Assembly (NCBI RefSeq): GCF_001999285.1
Contig: NZ_MLHN01000011.1
Span: 161,877-225,876 of the forward strand
Source of the DNA: Rodentibacter genomosp. 1
Lineage (GTDB): Bacteria; Pseudomonadota; Gammaproteobacteria; Enterobacterales; Pasteurellaceae
Direction: 5' to 3'
Length of the DNA stretch: 64,000 nucleotides
Positions within the stretch are counted from its first letter, which is position 1, and every line of letters starts with the position of its first letter. A program made the translations under genes and the position numbers. Below, piece after piece: positions 1-9,684 of this stretch. The notes under the pieces are model-generated. The model was not told the origin of the DNA. It saw nothing but the letters and a program-made list of their open reading frames with translations, and ran no database searches.

Positions 1-347
1 TCTTCCACTTTCGCTTGAACCGTTTCGCTCACCGGTTCAATCGTGGATTCAGCCTCTTTTGCAACACTTTCAGCCGTTGTTTCAACTTCTGTTGCCAACG
101 TAGAAGATTGGCTAGGCTGAAGGGGATCTTGCTGTGTGTGGCTTTCACCAAATGTCGGTTCTTTACGCACATGAAATTGGGTTTCAGGCTGCTCTTTACG
201 CCCAAATAATCCTTTTGCTTTATCAAATAAAGATTCGTTTGAATGAACCGGTTTTCTTGGTGTAATTGAATCTGCTTGGCTTAACCCAAGCTCAAGTTCG
301 CCTTGTGATTTGTTATCGTTTGATTGATTGCCATTCATAGAATTCAC
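1..347 (-). CDS. OapA-like cell envelope protein, N-terminal part (cut by window edge)
   Basis: The reading frame is open from a GTG at 347 to the window edge, about 115 codons, so the C-terminus is outside. The GTG is preceded at 5 bp by GAGGT, which favours it over the ATG at 338. The visible part is hydrophilic and low in complexity: it has a LFDKAKGLFGRKEQ segment near residues 40-55, followed by a Ser/Thr/Glu-rich stretch. No membrane segment or catalytic motif is seen yet. The position next to epmB-efp and this kind of N-terminus recall the opacity-associated protein OapA of Haemophilus, which ends in a LysM-like domain. That identity is inferred from memory of gene order and is not proven by the visible residues. 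Confidence 0.5.
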   Translation of the reverse strand, partial: MNSMNGNQSNDNKSQGELELGLSQADSITPRKPVHSNESLFDKAKGLFGRKEQPETQFHVRKEPTFGESHTQQDPLQPSQSSTLATEVETTAESVAKEAESTIEPVSETVQAKVE

Positions 348-402
348 GATTACCTCAGTTTAATAATTATTGGCCGTTTTTTATTGTTATCGCCACGCAC
401 AA

Positions 403-411
403 AAGTGCGGT
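403..411 (+). repeat. DNA uptake signal sequence (Hin-type USS core)
   Basis: AAGTGCGGT followed by an A/T-rich tail is the nine-base core recognised during DNA uptake in the Haemophilus subclade of Pasteurellaceae. This is the first of many copies in the window. Other isolated copies include 891-899, 3085-3093, 60027-60035 and 61607-61615, with reverse copies at 61901-61909 and 63896-63904. Inverted pairs are listed separately as terminators. Confidence 0.9.
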
Positions 412-439
412 GAAAAAATTGCGTGTATTCTATCGGATC

Positions 440-1456
440 TTATTCAGCGTATAAAGTCTTATTTGGCTCACCTGCAATCTCACGAGCAAGTTTAGGCACA
501 AGATAACCGGATGTAAGTGATTGCAAGGTTTTATAAATCACCATAGCTTGTTTATCACTGATTAAAAAATGACTTGCCCCTTGTACCTTATCCAATAAAT
601 GTAAGTAATAAGGTAAAATCCCTATTTGAAATAATTTATCACTAAGTTTTTTCAAAATTTGTGCATCATCATTAATGCCTTTCAACAAGACGGATTGGTT
701 AAGGAGCGTTATCCCTGAATGACGAAGTTTTTTCATCGCATAGTCTAAAGGCTCATCAATTTCATTAGGGTGGTTAATATGAGTCACCAATACCGCTTGT
801 AAACGGCTATTCGCCAAAATATGACAAAATTCATCGGTGATTCGCTGTGGAATCACCACTGGCAAACGAGTATGAATGCGTAAACGTTGTAAGTGCGGTA
901 GATTTTCGAGACGTTTTATCAACCATTCCAACTCGTGATCTTTCGCCATCAGCGGATCGCCACCGGAAAAAATCACCTCTTCAATTTCATCATGTTCGGC
1001 GATGTAATCCAGCGCCTGTTGCCAACTTTGTTTATTCCCCGGATTTTCATCGTAAGGAAAATGACGACGAAAGCAATAACGACAATTCACCGCACAACCG
1101 CCTTTCACCATAAACAAAAGACGATTGCCATATTTATGCAAAATATTCGGCACAGCATTGGCATTTTGCTCCTCAAGAGGATCCGTTGAAAATCCTTCAG
1201 CCTGCACAAATTCTAAATCGGAACACATCACTTGCAAAAAAAGTGGATCGTTCGGGTTACCTTTTTCCATCTTTGCGACAAAAGGATGAGGAACCCGAAG
1301 AGCAAAAAGTTTACGGGCATTTAACGCCTGCTCAAAATCCTTTTCCGGCAACTCAAGGAGTTTTAGCAATATTTTAGGATCAGAAATCGCATGTTTTAGA
1401 ATCGCGAGCCAATTTTGTTCTTCTCTAAGAACGGGATCTTGAGTTAGAATACGCAC
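440..1456 (-). CDS. epmB: EF-P beta-lysylation protein EpmB (lysine 2,3-aminomutase family)
   Basis: Radical-SAM, PLP-dependent enzyme that isomerises L-alpha-lysine to (R)-beta-lysine, which EpmA attaches to Lys34 of EF-P. The [12 protein letters not shown] segment carries the CxxxCxxC cluster that binds the 4Fe-4S/SAM centre, and LLKGIND holds the likely PLP lysine. The start chosen is GTG at 1456, giving 338 residues beginning [14 protein letters not shown], the usual N-terminus of the family. A longer frame up to 1582 would run through the start of efp and adds unrelated residues. It diverges from its substrate gene efp with only 34 bp between the start codons, so the two promoters must overlap the opposite gene or share this gap. 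Confidence 0.93.
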   Translation of the reverse strand: MRILTQDPVLREEQNWLAILKHAISDPKILLKLLELPEKDFEQALNARKLFALRVPHPFVAKMEKGNPNDPLFLQVMCSDLEFVQAEGFSTDPLEEQNANAVPNILHKYGNRLLFMVKGGCAVNCRYCFRRHFPYDENPGNKQSWQQALDYIAEHDEIEEVIFSGGDPLMAKDHELEWLIKRLENLPHLQRLRIHTRLPVVIPQRITDEFCHILANSRLQAVLVTHINHPNEIDEPLDYAMKKLRHSGITLLNQSVLLKGINDDAQILKKLSDKLFQIGILPYYLHLLDKVQGASHFLISDKQAMVIYKTLQSLTSGYLVPKLAREIAGEPNKTLYAE

Positions 1457-1490
1457 TTTTAAAACTGTCTCTATTTTTAGGATATTTAAT

Positions 1491-2057
1491 ATGGCTACAT
1501 ATACTACCAGTGATTTCAAACCGGGTCTAAAATTTATGCAAGATGGCGAACCTTGCGTGATCGTTGAAAATGAATTTGTCAAACCGGGAAAAGGTCAAGC
1601 ATTTACCCGTACCCGTATTCGTAAATTAATTTCCGGCAAAGTGTTGGATGTAAACTTTAAATCCGGTACTTCTGTTGAAGCAGCTGACGTTATGGATCTT
1701 AACTTAACCTATTCATACAAAGACGATGCATTTTGGTATTTTATGCACCCTGAAACCTTCGAGCAGTATTCTGCCGATGCAAAAGCAGTGGGAGATGCAG
1801 AAAAATGGTTATTAGACCAAGCAGATTGTATCGTTACTCTATGGAACGGTGCACCAATTACCGTAACACCACCAAACTTCGTTGAATTAGAAATCGTGGA
1901 TACCGACCCTGGCTTAAAAGGTGATACCGCTGGTACCGGCGGCAAACCGGCAACCCTCAGCACCGGTGCAGTCGTAAAAGTGCCTCTATTCGTTCAAATT
2001 GGTGAAGTAATTAAAGTGGATACCCGTTCGGGCGAATATGTTTCCCGTGTGAAATAA
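1491..2057 (+). CDS. efp: Translation elongation factor P
   Basis: EF-P (188 residues) binds between the P and E sites of stalled ribosomes and restores peptide bond formation at polyproline stretches. The N-terminal KOW-like domain has the loop KPGKGQAF with Lys34 at its tip, the residue that receives beta-lysine. The two OB-fold domains follow, and the C-terminus ([11 protein letters not shown]) matches the family. The upstream AGGA is a modest ribosome site. Its modification gene epmB is divergently adjacent, and a strong hairpin terminator follows at 2073. Confidence 0.97.
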   Translation: MATYTTSDFKPGLKFMQDGEPCVIVENEFVKPGKGQAFTRTRIRKLISGKVLDVNFKSGTSVEAADVMDLNLTYSYKDDAFWYFMHPETFEQYSADAKAVGDAEKWLLDQADCIVTLWNGAPITVTPPNFVELEIVDTDPGLKGDTAGTGGKPATLSTGAVVKVPLFVQIGEVIKVDTRSGEYVSRVK

Positions 2058-2072
2058 TCCTTTTTTAAGATA

Positions 2073-2116
2073 AAAAGAGCGGTCAAAAAATCTCATGAAT
2101 TTTTGACCGCTCTTTT
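2073..2116. terminator. Rho-independent terminator after efp
   Basis: AAAAGAGCGGTCAAAAA at 2073-2089 pairs with TTTTTGACCGCTCTTTT at 2100-2116 around a 10-base loop. The stem is a USS-like inverted repeat with A-runs and T-runs on both sides, so it could act in either direction. Confidence 0.85.
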
Positions 2117-2198
2117 GTTTTTAAAATCTACACTCCAAAAAACAGATAAATAGTGGTAGCATTGGATTAGAAATGAGCAAAGCCTTCTAAGGAATATT

Positions 2199-2456
2199 AT
2201 GACACTCACACAACGATACAAACAAGCTGCTAAGGAAGCGAGATGGGCATTAGGGCTCAGTTTCTTATATGTGATCGGTTGGTGTTTATGCGCTTACTTA
2301 CCAAAAGAAACTTTAGGTCCAATCGGTTTCCCCCTTTGGTTTGAGCTTTCCTGCATCTATTTACCGATTTTGTTTATCGTTGTCGGCTATTGGGTCATCA
2401 AAATTGTCTATCTGGATATTTCCTTAGAAATCAAAGATAAGGGCGATAAGCAATGA
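2199..2456 (+). CDS. yhdT: YhdT family small membrane protein (DUF997)
   Basis: An 85-residue protein with two hydrophobic helices (about residues 17-38 and 46-70) and charged ends. Proteins of this family are almost always encoded directly before panF and are thought to assist or accompany the sodium/pantothenate symporter; the exact role is unknown. Its stop overlaps the panF start by four bases (ATGA), so the two are translationally coupled. The start follows AAGGAATATT. Confidence 0.85.
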   Translation: MTLTQRYKQAAKEARWALGLSFLYVIGWCLCAYLPKETLGPIGFPLWFELSCIYLPILFIVVGYWVIKIVYLDISLEIKDKGDKQ

Positions 2457-3913
2457 ATCTCGGCATCATTCTTCCTTTAATCATCTATCTCACTTTTGTA
2501 TTTGGGGCGGCGATCTATGCTTATGTGAAGCGAACAAAAGGCGATTTTTTAACAGAATATTATGTCGGAAATCGCTCAATGACAGGTTTTGTGCTTGCCA
2601 TGACCACTGCCTCTACCTATGCCAGCGCCAGTTCTTTTGTCGGGGGGCCGGGAGCTGCCTATAAATATGGGTTGGGTTGGGTATTGCTAGCCATGATCCA
2701 AGTGCCTGCCGTATGGCTTGCTTTGGGCGTATTAGGCAAAAAATTTGCTCTCCTTTCAAGAGAAACGAACGCCCTCACCATCAATGATCTTTTCTTGTAT
2801 CGCTACAAAAATAAATACCTTGTTTGGATTTCAAGTCTTGCCTTATTACTCGCTTTTTTTGCGGCGATGACCGTGCAATTTATCGGTGGTGCACGATTAC
2901 TTGAAACGACCATTGGAATTTCTTACACGCAGGCGCTTTTACTTTTCGCCTTCACTGTGGGGATTTATACGTTTATCGGCGGCTTCCGTGCCGTGGTGCT
3001 GACTGATACCATTCAAGGCACCGTGATGATTATCGGTACGGTGATTTTACTAGGCGGAACCATTTATGCTCTTGGTGGCGTAGAAAGTGCGGTCAATAAA
3101 TTAACCGAAATTGATCCTGCCTTAGTCAGCCCTTATGGACCGAACAATATGCTCGGTTTTCAATTTATGGCTTCATTTTGGGTGCTCGTCTGTTTTGGTG
3201 TGGTAGGATTACCACACACAGCGGTGCGTTGTATGGCATTTAAAGACAGTAAAGCTCTGCACCGCGGGATGTTGATCGGCACCATTGTGCTTTCTTTAAT
3301 TATGTTCGGAATGCACTTATCCGGTGCATTAGGGCGTGCGATTATCCCTAATTTAACCATTGCGGATCAGGTTATCCCCACCCTCATGTTGCAAGTTCTT
3401 CCACCTATTGTGGCAGGGATTTTCTTAGCCGCCCCGATGTCTGCCATAATGTCCACCATTGATGCACAGCTGATTCAATCATCATCAATTTTTGTCAAAG
3501 ATTTATATCTTTCTGCCAAGCCAAATGCGGCTAAAAATGAGAAAAAAATCAGCTATTTTTCTTCCATTATTACGCTGATTTTAACCGCACTTTTAATTCT
3601 TGCTGCTCTTAATCCGCCAGATATGATTATTTGGCTGAACTTGTTCGCTTTTGGAGGATTGGAAGCCGCCTTTTTATGGGTTATCGTGTTAGGAATTTAT
3701 TGGGATAAAGCCAATGCTTACGGGGCATTAAGCTCAATGATTGTCGGCTTAGGCAGTTATATTTTACTCACGCAACTCAATATGAAACTGCTTGGATTCC
3801 ATCAAATCGTGCCGGCATTAACATTCGGTTTAATCGCATTTTTAGTGGGGAATAAATTGGGTGAGATCCGTATGAAAAAACAGCGTAAAAAATCACCGCA
3901 CTTGAGGAATTAA
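2453..3913 (+). CDS. panF: Sodium/pantothenate symporter PanF
   Basis: A 486-residue member of the sodium:solute symporter (SSS) family with about 13 membrane helices. It brings pantothenate, the precursor of coenzyme A, into the cell with sodium. The N-terminal region has the family pattern DFLTEYYVGNRSMTGFVLAM and TYASASSFVGGPGAAYKYG. Length and overlap with yhdT are as expected for panF. coaD, a later step of CoA synthesis, is also in this window (12.8 kb) but not linked. Confidence 0.94.
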   Translation: MNLGIILPLIIYLTFVFGAAIYAYVKRTKGDFLTEYYVGNRSMTGFVLAMTTASTYASASSFVGGPGAAYKYGLGWVLLAMIQVPAVWLALGVLGKKFALLSRETNALTINDLFLYRYKNKYLVWISSLALLLAFFAAMTVQFIGGARLLETTIGISYTQALLLFAFTVGIYTFIGGFRAVVLTDTIQGTVMIIGTVILLGGTIYALGGVESAVNKLTEIDPALVSPYGPNNMLGFQFMASFWVLVCFGVVGLPHTAVRCMAFKDSKALHRGMLIGTIVLSLIMFGMHLSGALGRAIIPNLTIADQVIPTLMLQVLPPIVAGIFLAAPMSAIMSTIDAQLIQSSSIFVKDLYLSAKPNAAKNEKKISYFSSIITLILTALLILAALNPPDMIIWLNLFAFGGLEAAFLWVIVLGIYWDKANAYGALSSMIVGLGSYILLTQLNMKLLGFHQIVPALTFGLIAFLVGNKLGEIRMKKQRKKSPHLRN

Positions 3914-3928
3914 CCGACATTATGTGGC

Positions 3929-3996
3929 AGGGACACAGACCTGAAATAAAATCAAATTTTTAATATGCTATTACTGGACACAAGATATGTGTCCCT
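3929..3996. repeat. Inverted repeat upstream of the DMT exporter gene
   Basis: AGGGACACA at 3929-3937 is repeated in inverse form as TGTGTCCCT at 3988-3996, with an A/T-rich centre. A related but longer inverted repeat lies on the other side of the next gene at 4944-5026. Both carry the GTAGGGACACA type of end, which suggests one dispersed, possibly non-autonomous element family. Confidence 0.55.
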
Positions 3997-4013
3997 ACAA
4001 ATAAACAAAAATA

Positions 4014-4886
4014 ATGCTCTATCAAATTATCGCCTTGCTGCTTTGGAGCAGTTCACTCATCGCAGCCAAATTCACTTATTCGATGATGGATCCCGTGCTT
4101 GTCGTCCAAGTGCGGTTAATTATTGCAATGATTTTCGTCTTTCCCCTCTTTTTACGTCGTTGGAAAAAAATTAGCTATCCCATGAGAAAACAATTGTGGT
4201 GGCTCGCCTTTTTTAACTATACCGCCGTTTTCTTATTACAATTTATCGGCTTGAAATATACTTCTGCTTCCAGTGCGGTCACGATGATTGGGCTAGAACC
4301 TCTTCTTGTCGTATTCGTTGGCCATTTCTTTTTCAAAGACAAAGCAAAATGGTTCCATTGGCTCTTCGGTGGTCTCGCATTTTTAGGCGTTGCCGTGATG
4401 ATTAATGGTGGACAACACCATGAAGGGATCAATGAAATTAGCTTATTTGGTTGTTTATTAGTGTTATCGGCAGGTATTATTTTTGCCTGTGTGTTGCGTT
4501 GGACACAATCTATTGTCGCCAAAATATCTACTCAAGCCTATACTTCAGCAACCCTTGTATTAGGTACAATCACCACATTGCCCTTCACCTTAGTGTTAAC
4601 TGAAAACTGGGAAATTCATTTGAATGGATACGGTATCATCGGATTATTTTATCTCGCTATCGGTTGTAGTTGGCTCGCTTACTGGCTGTGGAATAAGGGG
4701 CTAAATAGTGTAGATGCCAACCTTTCCGGCGTTTTAGTCTCTCTTGAGCCCCTATTTGGTATTTTATTTGCAGTTTTATTACTTGGCGAAACGCTTTCAT
4801 TTTCAACCGCACTTGGCATCACAATCATTATGTTTGCCACACTTGGTTCGACATTACTGCCGAAATTTTTGAAAAAATCGGTATAA
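4014..4886 (+). CDS. EamA/DMT family transporter
   Basis: A 290-residue protein with ten predicted membrane helices arranged as two repeats of the EamA type, typical of drug/metabolite exporters. The second repeat contains the usual ending pattern SVDANLSGVLVSLEPLFG and LLLGETLS. The substrate cannot be read from sequence; relatives export amino acids, nucleosides or other metabolites. There is no clear ribosome site before the ATG. The gene stands alone between two related inverted repeats and next to prmA. Confidence 0.85.
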   Translation: MLYQIIALLLWSSSLIAAKFTYSMMDPVLVVQVRLIIAMIFVFPLFLRRWKKISYPMRKQLWWLAFFNYTAVFLLQFIGLKYTSASSAVTMIGLEPLLVVFVGHFFFKDKAKWFHWLFGGLAFLGVAVMINGGQHHEGINEISLFGCLLVLSAGIIFACVLRWTQSIVAKISTQAYTSATLVLGTITTLPFTLVLTENWEIHLNGYGIIGLFYLAIGCSWLAYWLWNKGLNSVDANLSGVLVSLEPLFGILFAVLLLGETLSFSTALGITIIMFATLGSTLLPKFLKKSV

Positions 4887-4943
4887 TGCACGCCATATTC
4901 ACCCAATAATGAACATATAGCAACTGCATAAGCTTGGTTTATC

Positions 4944-5026
4944 TGTAGGGACACACTGCGTATGTCCCTTATAAAACCAATTTATTTCAATATGTTACGG
5001 ACATACGCATGTCGTGTATCTCTACG
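4944..5026. repeat. Long imperfect inverted repeat downstream of the DMT gene
   Basis: The left arm at 4945-4967 (GTAGGGACACACTGCGTATG and on) is matched in inverse form by the right arm at 4999-5025 (GGACATACGCATGTCGTGTA and on), with an A/T-rich centre of about 30 bases. It could fold into a long cruciform or hairpin. It resembles the repeat at 3929-3996 and fills most of the gap before prmA. Confidence 0.65.
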
Positions 5027-5085
5027 TTTTATTGACATTCTTATTCGTGCATTTGCTATAAATATCGTAAACAAAGGAAAAATAT

Positions 5086-5973
5086 ATGGCTTGGATTCAA
5101 ATTCGCCTAAACAGCACAAATGAAAAAGCAGAACAAATCAGTGATTTTTTAGAAGAAATCGGTTCGGTGTCCGTCACATTTATGGATAGCCAAGATACGC
5201 CGATTTTTGAACCTTTACCGGGTGAAACCCGCCTTTGGGGTAATACGGATGTGATAGCGTTATTTGATGCAGAAACCAATATGACGGAAATTATTGATTT
5301 GCTAAAACAAGCAGGGCATTTAGATGAAAATACCGCCTACAAAGTTGAACAAATTGAAGATAAAGACTGGGAGCGGGAATGGATGGATAATTTCCATCCT
5401 ATGCAATTTGGTAAACGTTTGTGGATTTGTCCAAGTTGGCGTGAAGTGCCGGATGAAAATGCGGTCAATGTCATGCTTGATCCCGGCCTCGCATTTGGTA
5501 CCGGTACACACCCTACTACAGCCCTTTGTTTAGAATGGTTAGACGGATTAGATCTGGAAGGTAAAACAGTAATTGATTTTGGTTGTGGTTCAGGCATTTT
5601 AGCCATCGCCGCATTAAAGCTAGGCGCCAAGAACGCAATTGGAATTGACATCGATCCTCAAGCTATTCTTGCCAGCCGTAATAATGCGGAGCAAAACGGT
5701 GTGGCGGCTCGTTTACAACTCTTTTTATCTGATGAGAAACCGGAAAATCTAAAAGCTGATGTTGTTGTTGCCAATATTCTCGCCGGCCCATTAAAAGAGC
5801 TTTATCCGGTGATTAGTCAGCTTGTAAAAGAAAACGGCGAGCTTGGCTTATCCGGTATTTTAGAAACCCAAGCCCAATCTGTGTACGAAGCTTACACACA
5901 AACGTTTACTTTAGATCCTGTATCCGTGCGTGAAGAGTGGTGTCGTATTACAGGTAAATTAAAAAACCATTAA
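5086..5973 (+). CDS. prmA: Ribosomal protein L11 methyltransferase
   Basis: PrmA (295 residues) trimethylates the N-terminus and internal lysines of ribosomal protein L11, using S-adenosylmethionine. The small N-terminal substrate-recognition domain is followed by a Rossmann-fold domain with [19 protein letters not shown] (motif I) and [10 protein letters not shown] (the motif IV NPxx-like loop). The start follows AGGAAAAATAT. Its substrate gene rplK is at 50.4 kb. Confidence 0.95.
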   Translation: MAWIQIRLNSTNEKAEQISDFLEEIGSVSVTFMDSQDTPIFEPLPGETRLWGNTDVIALFDAETNMTEIIDLLKQAGHLDENTAYKVEQIEDKDWEREWMDNFHPMQFGKRLWICPSWREVPDENAVNVMLDPGLAFGTGTHPTTALCLEWLDGLDLEGKTVIDFGCGSGILAIAALKLGAKNAIGIDIDPQAILASRNNAEQNGVAARLQLFLSDEKPENLKADVVVANILAGPLKELYPVISQLVKENGELGLSGILETQAQSVYEAYTQTFTLDPVSVREEWCRITGKLKNH

Positions 5974-6021
5974 TTTCTTTTTGTCAATCAAAAAAAGTGT
6001 ATTTTTTGAACAAATTTCACT

Positions 6022-6049
6022 TTGCAAACTAGGGTAAAATGCGTATGAT
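6022..6049 (+). promoter_or_regulatory. Probable sigma-70 promoter of dusB-fis
   Basis: TTGCAA at 6022-6027 and TATGAT at 6044-6049 are 16 bp apart and followed by a GC-rich stretch (AGCACGCC) at the expected start. A GC-rich discriminator is typical of stringently controlled, growth-rate-dependent fis promoters. It leaves a leader of about 80 nt before dusB. Confidence 0.6.
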
Positions 6050-6135
6050 AGCACGCCTTATCGGTTGTCGCCCCTATTCAATGATAATAGTGGTGACGAT
6101 AATGGATTTAGGTTGGTTTAGGTGGTAAAGATAAA

Positions 6136-7116
6136 ATGCGAATCGGTTCATACCAGTTAAAAAATCGTGTTTTACTCGCCCCAATGGCTGGCATTACCGA
6201 TAAGCCCTTTCGTCGTCTTTGTACACATTATGGTGCAGGGCTCACATTCTCAGAAATGATGTCCGCCAATCCGCAAGTTTGGCATACGGAGAAATCTAAA
6301 CTTCGTTTAGCCCATAGTGATGACTTAGGCATTAATGCCGTGCAAATTGCAGGTTCCGATCCATTAGAAATGGCACAAGCTGCTGCTATTAATGTGGAAT
6401 ACGGCGCAGAAATTATCGACATCAATATGGGATGTCCCGCTAAAAAGGTAAATCGCAAGCTCGCAGGCTCAGCCTTATTGCAATTTCCTGAATTGGTAGA
6501 AAACATTCTACGGGAAGTGGTCAATGCCGTTAATGTACCTGTTACTTTAAAAATTCGCACTGGCTGGGATAAATCCCATCGAAATTGTATACAAATCGGT
6601 AAAATTGCCGAACAATCGGGTATTCAAGCTTTAACGATTCATGGGCGGACGAGAGAATGTCTGTTTGAAGGTGAAGCTGAATACGACAATATTCGTGCAG
6701 TCAAAAGCGCTATTTCAATTCCAGTAATTGCAAATGGCGATATTGATTCTGCTGAAAAAGCAAAAACAGTGCTTGATTATACAGGTGCTGATGCAATTAT
6801 GATCGGTCGTGCTGCACTCGGTAATCCATGGCTATTTCAAGCAGTAGATGCCTTCATTGAGCATGATTCGATAATTCAAACGCCGAGTCTAAGTGAAAAG
6901 TGCGGTCAAATCTTGCATCATATTAAAGAATTACATCAATTCTATGGTGAGCAAAAAGGTTATCGTATTGCACGTAAACATGTAGCTTGGTATTTACAGG
7001 GAATTCAACCCAATTCCGTTTTTAGACAGACTTTTAACACAATCAGTGATCCTAAAGAGCAGCTTATTGTGTTGGAAGAGTTTTTAAATTCAATTTTGGA
7101 TAGAGAGAAATGTTAG
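6136..7116 (+). CDS. dusB: tRNA-dihydrouridine synthase B
   Basis: FMN-dependent enzyme (326 residues) that reduces a uridine in the D-loop of tRNA. It has the TIM-barrel start [14 protein letters not shown], the catalytic cysteine in [19 protein letters not shown], and the phosphate-binding end [16 protein letters not shown]. It is the first gene of the classic dusB-fis operon: the fis start lies inside its last codons (7-base overlap). Confidence 0.96.
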   Translation: MRIGSYQLKNRVLLAPMAGITDKPFRRLCTHYGAGLTFSEMMSANPQVWHTEKSKLRLAHSDDLGINAVQIAGSDPLEMAQAAAINVEYGAEIIDINMGCPAKKVNRKLAGSALLQFPELVENILREVVNAVNVPVTLKIRTGWDKSHRNCIQIGKIAEQSGIQALTIHGRTRECLFEGEAEYDNIRAVKSAISIPVIANGDIDSAEKAKTVLDYTGADAIMIGRAALGNPWLFQAVDAFIEHDSIIQTPSLSEKCGQILHHIKELHQFYGEQKGYRIARKHVAWYLQGIQPNSVFRQTFNTISDPKEQLIVLEEFLNSILDREKC

Positions 7117-7409
7117 AACAACAACGTAGTCCATCTGAAGCATTAACCGTTTCAGTTTTAAACGCTCAATCACAAGTAACCAATAAACCATTACGTGATT
7201 CTGTTAAACAAGCATTACGTAATTATTTATCACAATTAGATGGTCAAGATGTGAATGATCTTTACGAATTAGTATTATCGGAAGTTGAACACCCTATGTT
7301 GGATATGGTTATGCAATATACCCGCGGTAACCAAACTCGTGCTGCTAATATGCTTGGTATCAATCGTGGCACCTTACGCAAAAAATTGAAAAAATACGGT
7401 ATGGGTTAA
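7110..7409 (+). CDS. fis: DNA-binding protein Fis
   Basis: Nucleoid protein of 99 residues that bends DNA and activates rRNA and tRNA promoters. The C-terminal helix-turn-helix ([19 protein letters not shown]) is essentially identical to the enterobacterial form. It overlaps dusB and is probably expressed from the promoter ahead of dusB, which has the GC-rich discriminator expected for growth-rate control. Confidence 0.97.
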   Translation: MLEQQRSPSEALTVSVLNAQSQVTNKPLRDSVKQALRNYLSQLDGQDVNDLYELVLSEVEHPMLDMVMQYTRGNQTRAANMLGINRGTLRKKLKKYGMG

Positions 7410-7442
7410 TCAAATTCCTCCGATAAATTAATGCTAAAAATT

Positions 7443-7469
7443 GCCTACTTAACTCAAGTAGGCTTTTTT
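7443..7469 (+). terminator. Rho-independent terminator after fis
   Basis: GCCTACTT (7443-7450) pairs with AAGTAGGC (7456-7463) around a five-base loop, followed by six T. Confidence 0.85.
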
Positions 7470-7589
7470 CTTCCATTAAAAAACAAGTCATCCAACCCCA
7501 TTATTTCTCTTCATAATCAGTCGGCTAATAGGCATACTCATTGGGGAATTTCTCTATTCATGCTATCCTAAGCAACTTTTTCAAAAAAT

Positions 7590-8846
7590 ATGACTGTTAT
7601 GACACAAAACCACTTAAGCCAACAACGATTTTCAGATCTTGCTTTACACCCTATCGTGTTAAAAGCATTGCAAAATAATAAATTTGAATATTGCACACCT
7701 ATCCAAGCCCTTTCACTGCCGATCACATTGAAAGGCAGAGATGTTGCCGGACAAGCGCAAACCGGTACGGGTAAAACCTTAGCTTTTTTAACGGCGACTT
7801 TTCACCATTTACTCAATAATCCCAAAAATAGCATTCGTTACAATCAACCAAGAGCCCTCATTCTGGCTCCAACTCGTGAACTTTCGGTACAAATTAGTCA
7901 TGATTCAGAGTTGTTTACAAAAACAACCGGATTAAAAACCGCACTTGCTTATGGTGGCGAGGGCTATGACAAGCAATTACAAGCCATTGAACAGGGTGTA
8001 GATATCTTAATTGGCACAACAGGACGCGTGATTGATTATGTCAAGCAAGGGATTATTCATTTAGATCAAATTCAAGTGGTTGTATTAGATGAGGCAGATC
8101 GAATGTTTGATCTCGGTTTTATTCGCGATATTCGTTATTTACTGCGTAAATGTCCTGTGCCTCAACATCGTCTAACGATGCTCTTTTCTGCCACGCTTTC
8201 TTACAAAGTGCGGGAGCTTGCTTTTGAAGATATGAATACTCCGGCATACATCGAAATTGAGCCGGAACAAAAAACCGGGCATCGTATTAAAGAAGAATTA
8301 TTTTATCCATCAAATAGTGACAAAATGGCATTATTATTGACACTCATTGAGGAAGAATGGCCGGATCGCTGTATTGTGTTTGCCAATACTAAACATAGGT
8401 GTGAAGAAATTTGGGGCTATTTGGCGGCTGATGGACATCGGGTAGGATTACTAACCGGTGATATTGCACAGAAAAAGCGCCTTTCTTTGTTAAAACAATT
8501 TACTGATGGTCAGTTAGATATTCTCGTAGCCACCGATGTTGCTGCACGAGGTTTACATATCTCGGATGTTACCCATGTCTTTAATTATGATTTACCGGAT
8601 GATCGTGAAGATTATGTCCATCGCATTGGACGTACCGGTCGTGCCGGTGAAAGTGGGGTTTCTATTAGCTTTGCATGCGAGGAATATGCGATGAACTTAC
8701 CGGCCATTGAAGAATATATCGGGCATTCAATTCCTGTCAGCCAGTATGATTCGACTTCTCTATTAAATTTACCAAAACCACTTCGGTTGAAATCAAAATT
8801 TAACAATCATACCCGCACGCTATCAAGAAATCATCGCACCTATTGA
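7590..8846 (+). CDS. rhlB: ATP-dependent RNA helicase RhlB
   Basis: DEAD-box helicase of 418 residues. The Q motif region ([15 protein letters not shown], then [11 protein letters not shown]) precedes AQTGTGKT (Walker A), PTRELSVQI (Ia), [13 protein letters not shown] (DEAD), SAT, and the second-domain motifs [10 protein letters not shown] and [10 protein letters not shown] (VI). The N-terminus and short C-tail fit RhlB, which unwinds RNA for the degradosome with RNase E and PNPase. An ATG at 7599 is an alternative start; neither has a clear ribosome site. It converges on tonB. Confidence 0.9.
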   Translation: MTVMTQNHLSQQRFSDLALHPIVLKALQNNKFEYCTPIQALSLPITLKGRDVAGQAQTGTGKTLAFLTATFHHLLNNPKNSIRYNQPRALILAPTRELSVQISHDSELFTKTTGLKTALAYGGEGYDKQLQAIEQGVDILIGTTGRVIDYVKQGIIHLDQIQVVVLDEADRMFDLGFIRDIRYLLRKCPVPQHRLTMLFSATLSYKVRELAFEDMNTPAYIEIEPEQKTGHRIKEELFYPSNSDKMALLLTLIEEEWPDRCIVFANTKHRCEEIWGYLAADGHRVGLLTGDIAQKKRLSLLKQFTDGQLDILVATDVAARGLHISDVTHVFNYDLPDDREDYVHRIGRTGRAGESGVSISFACEEYAMNLPAIEEYIGHSIPVSQYDSTSLLNLPKPLRLKSKFNNHTRTLSRNHRTY

Positions 8847-8863
8847 TAATGAATTTTATAAAC

Positions 8864-8894
8864 AAAAAAGCAGAGATAAAACTCCGCTTTTTTT
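8864..8894. terminator. Bidirectional terminator between rhlB and tonB
   Basis: AAAAAAGCAGAG (8864-8875) pairs, with one mismatch, with CTCCGCTTTTTT (8882-8893), leaving A- and T-runs on either side. It serves the convergent rhlB and tonB genes. Confidence 0.75.
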
Positions 8895-8899
8895 ATCCA

Positions 8900-9676
8900 T
8901 TATTGTAAACTAAAACGAATAGGAACAGAAAGTTTGCTTGCAAGGCCTGTCGGTTTAGGGCCTACCGGTTTTGCGTTTTGCACGGCTTTCAATGCCGCAT
9001 TATCTAGACTCTCATCACCCGAGGATCTCACAATATTTTCACCACTCAACACACCATCATGCCCGATATTAAACGATATGTGAACAATACCTTGTTTACG
9101 CATCATTTTAGCCCTTGTCGGATATTGTTTACGGCGCTCAATTTCACGATATAACGCAGCCTTATAAGTAGCAATTTCATTCGTATTTGAGCCACTTCCA
9201 ACCATATTGGACTGAGTATTGACCATACTGGTACTCGTCGCCTTTGAACTTACTGAAGAGGCAGAATTTATATTACGTTCTCCAACCGGTAAATTTTTTG
9301 ACAAGGTTTGCCCTTTTTCTTTAGGCTTCACCTCTTTTTTAGGTTTTTCTTTTTGTGGTTTTACCTTATCTTTTGGTTTTTCCGGCTTTCTCTCCGGCTC
9401 TTTTTTCTTCTCAACTTCAGGTTTCTTAGTTGGATCAGCAATAATCTCCTTTTTCAATAGTTCGGGTTCAGCTTTTTGAGGTAATGGTTCCGAAGACGAT
9501 TCCTCCACACGCATCCCCTGTATCATTTCCATAGAAATACTGGTTGCTAATTCACCTGCATGACTATTCGCACTATCATTTCCTTTATGCCAGTTCCACA
9601 ATAATACACTTACAACCGCCCCATGAATAAAAAGAGAAATAAGTAAACCTAAAAATGAACGTTTAACTTGTTTCAT
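8900..9676 (-). CDS. tonB: Energy transducer TonB
   Basis: TonB (258 residues) spans the periplasm and carries proton-motive energy from ExbB/ExbD to outer-membrane receptors for iron and haem. One N-terminal membrane helix (about residues 9-28) is followed by a Lys/Pro/Glu-rich rod (residues 65-125, many PEK/KPK repeats), a Ser/Thr linker and the C-terminal TonB fold with YPTRAKMMRKQGIVHISF and ending VPIRFSLQ. It is last in exbB-exbD-tonB, eight bases after exbD. The order matches H. influenzae, where this system serves haem and transferrin uptake. Confidence 0.95.
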   Translation of the reverse strand: MKQVKRSFLGLLISLFIHGAVVSVLLWNWHKGNDSANSHAGELATSISMEMIQGMRVEESSSEPLPQKAEPELLKKEIIADPTKKPEVEKKKEPERKPEKPKDKVKPQKEKPKKEVKPKEKGQTLSKNLPVGERNINSASSVSSKATSTSMVNTQSNMVGSGSNTNEIATYKAALYREIERRKQYPTRAKMMRKQGIVHISFNIGHDGVLSGENIVRSSGDESLDNAALKAVQNAKPVGPKPTGLASKLSVPIRFSLQ

Positions 9677-9684
9677 TGCTTTTC

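Noticed and set aside
1457..1582. Upstream extension of the epmB frame
   Set aside because: It would run antisense through the start of efp, and the added residues do not fit the family. The GTG at 1456 gives the known N-terminus.
5337..5651. Antisense open frame of about 100 codons inside prmA
   Set aside because: It lies fully opposite a conserved gene, has no ribosome site and no recognisable motifs.
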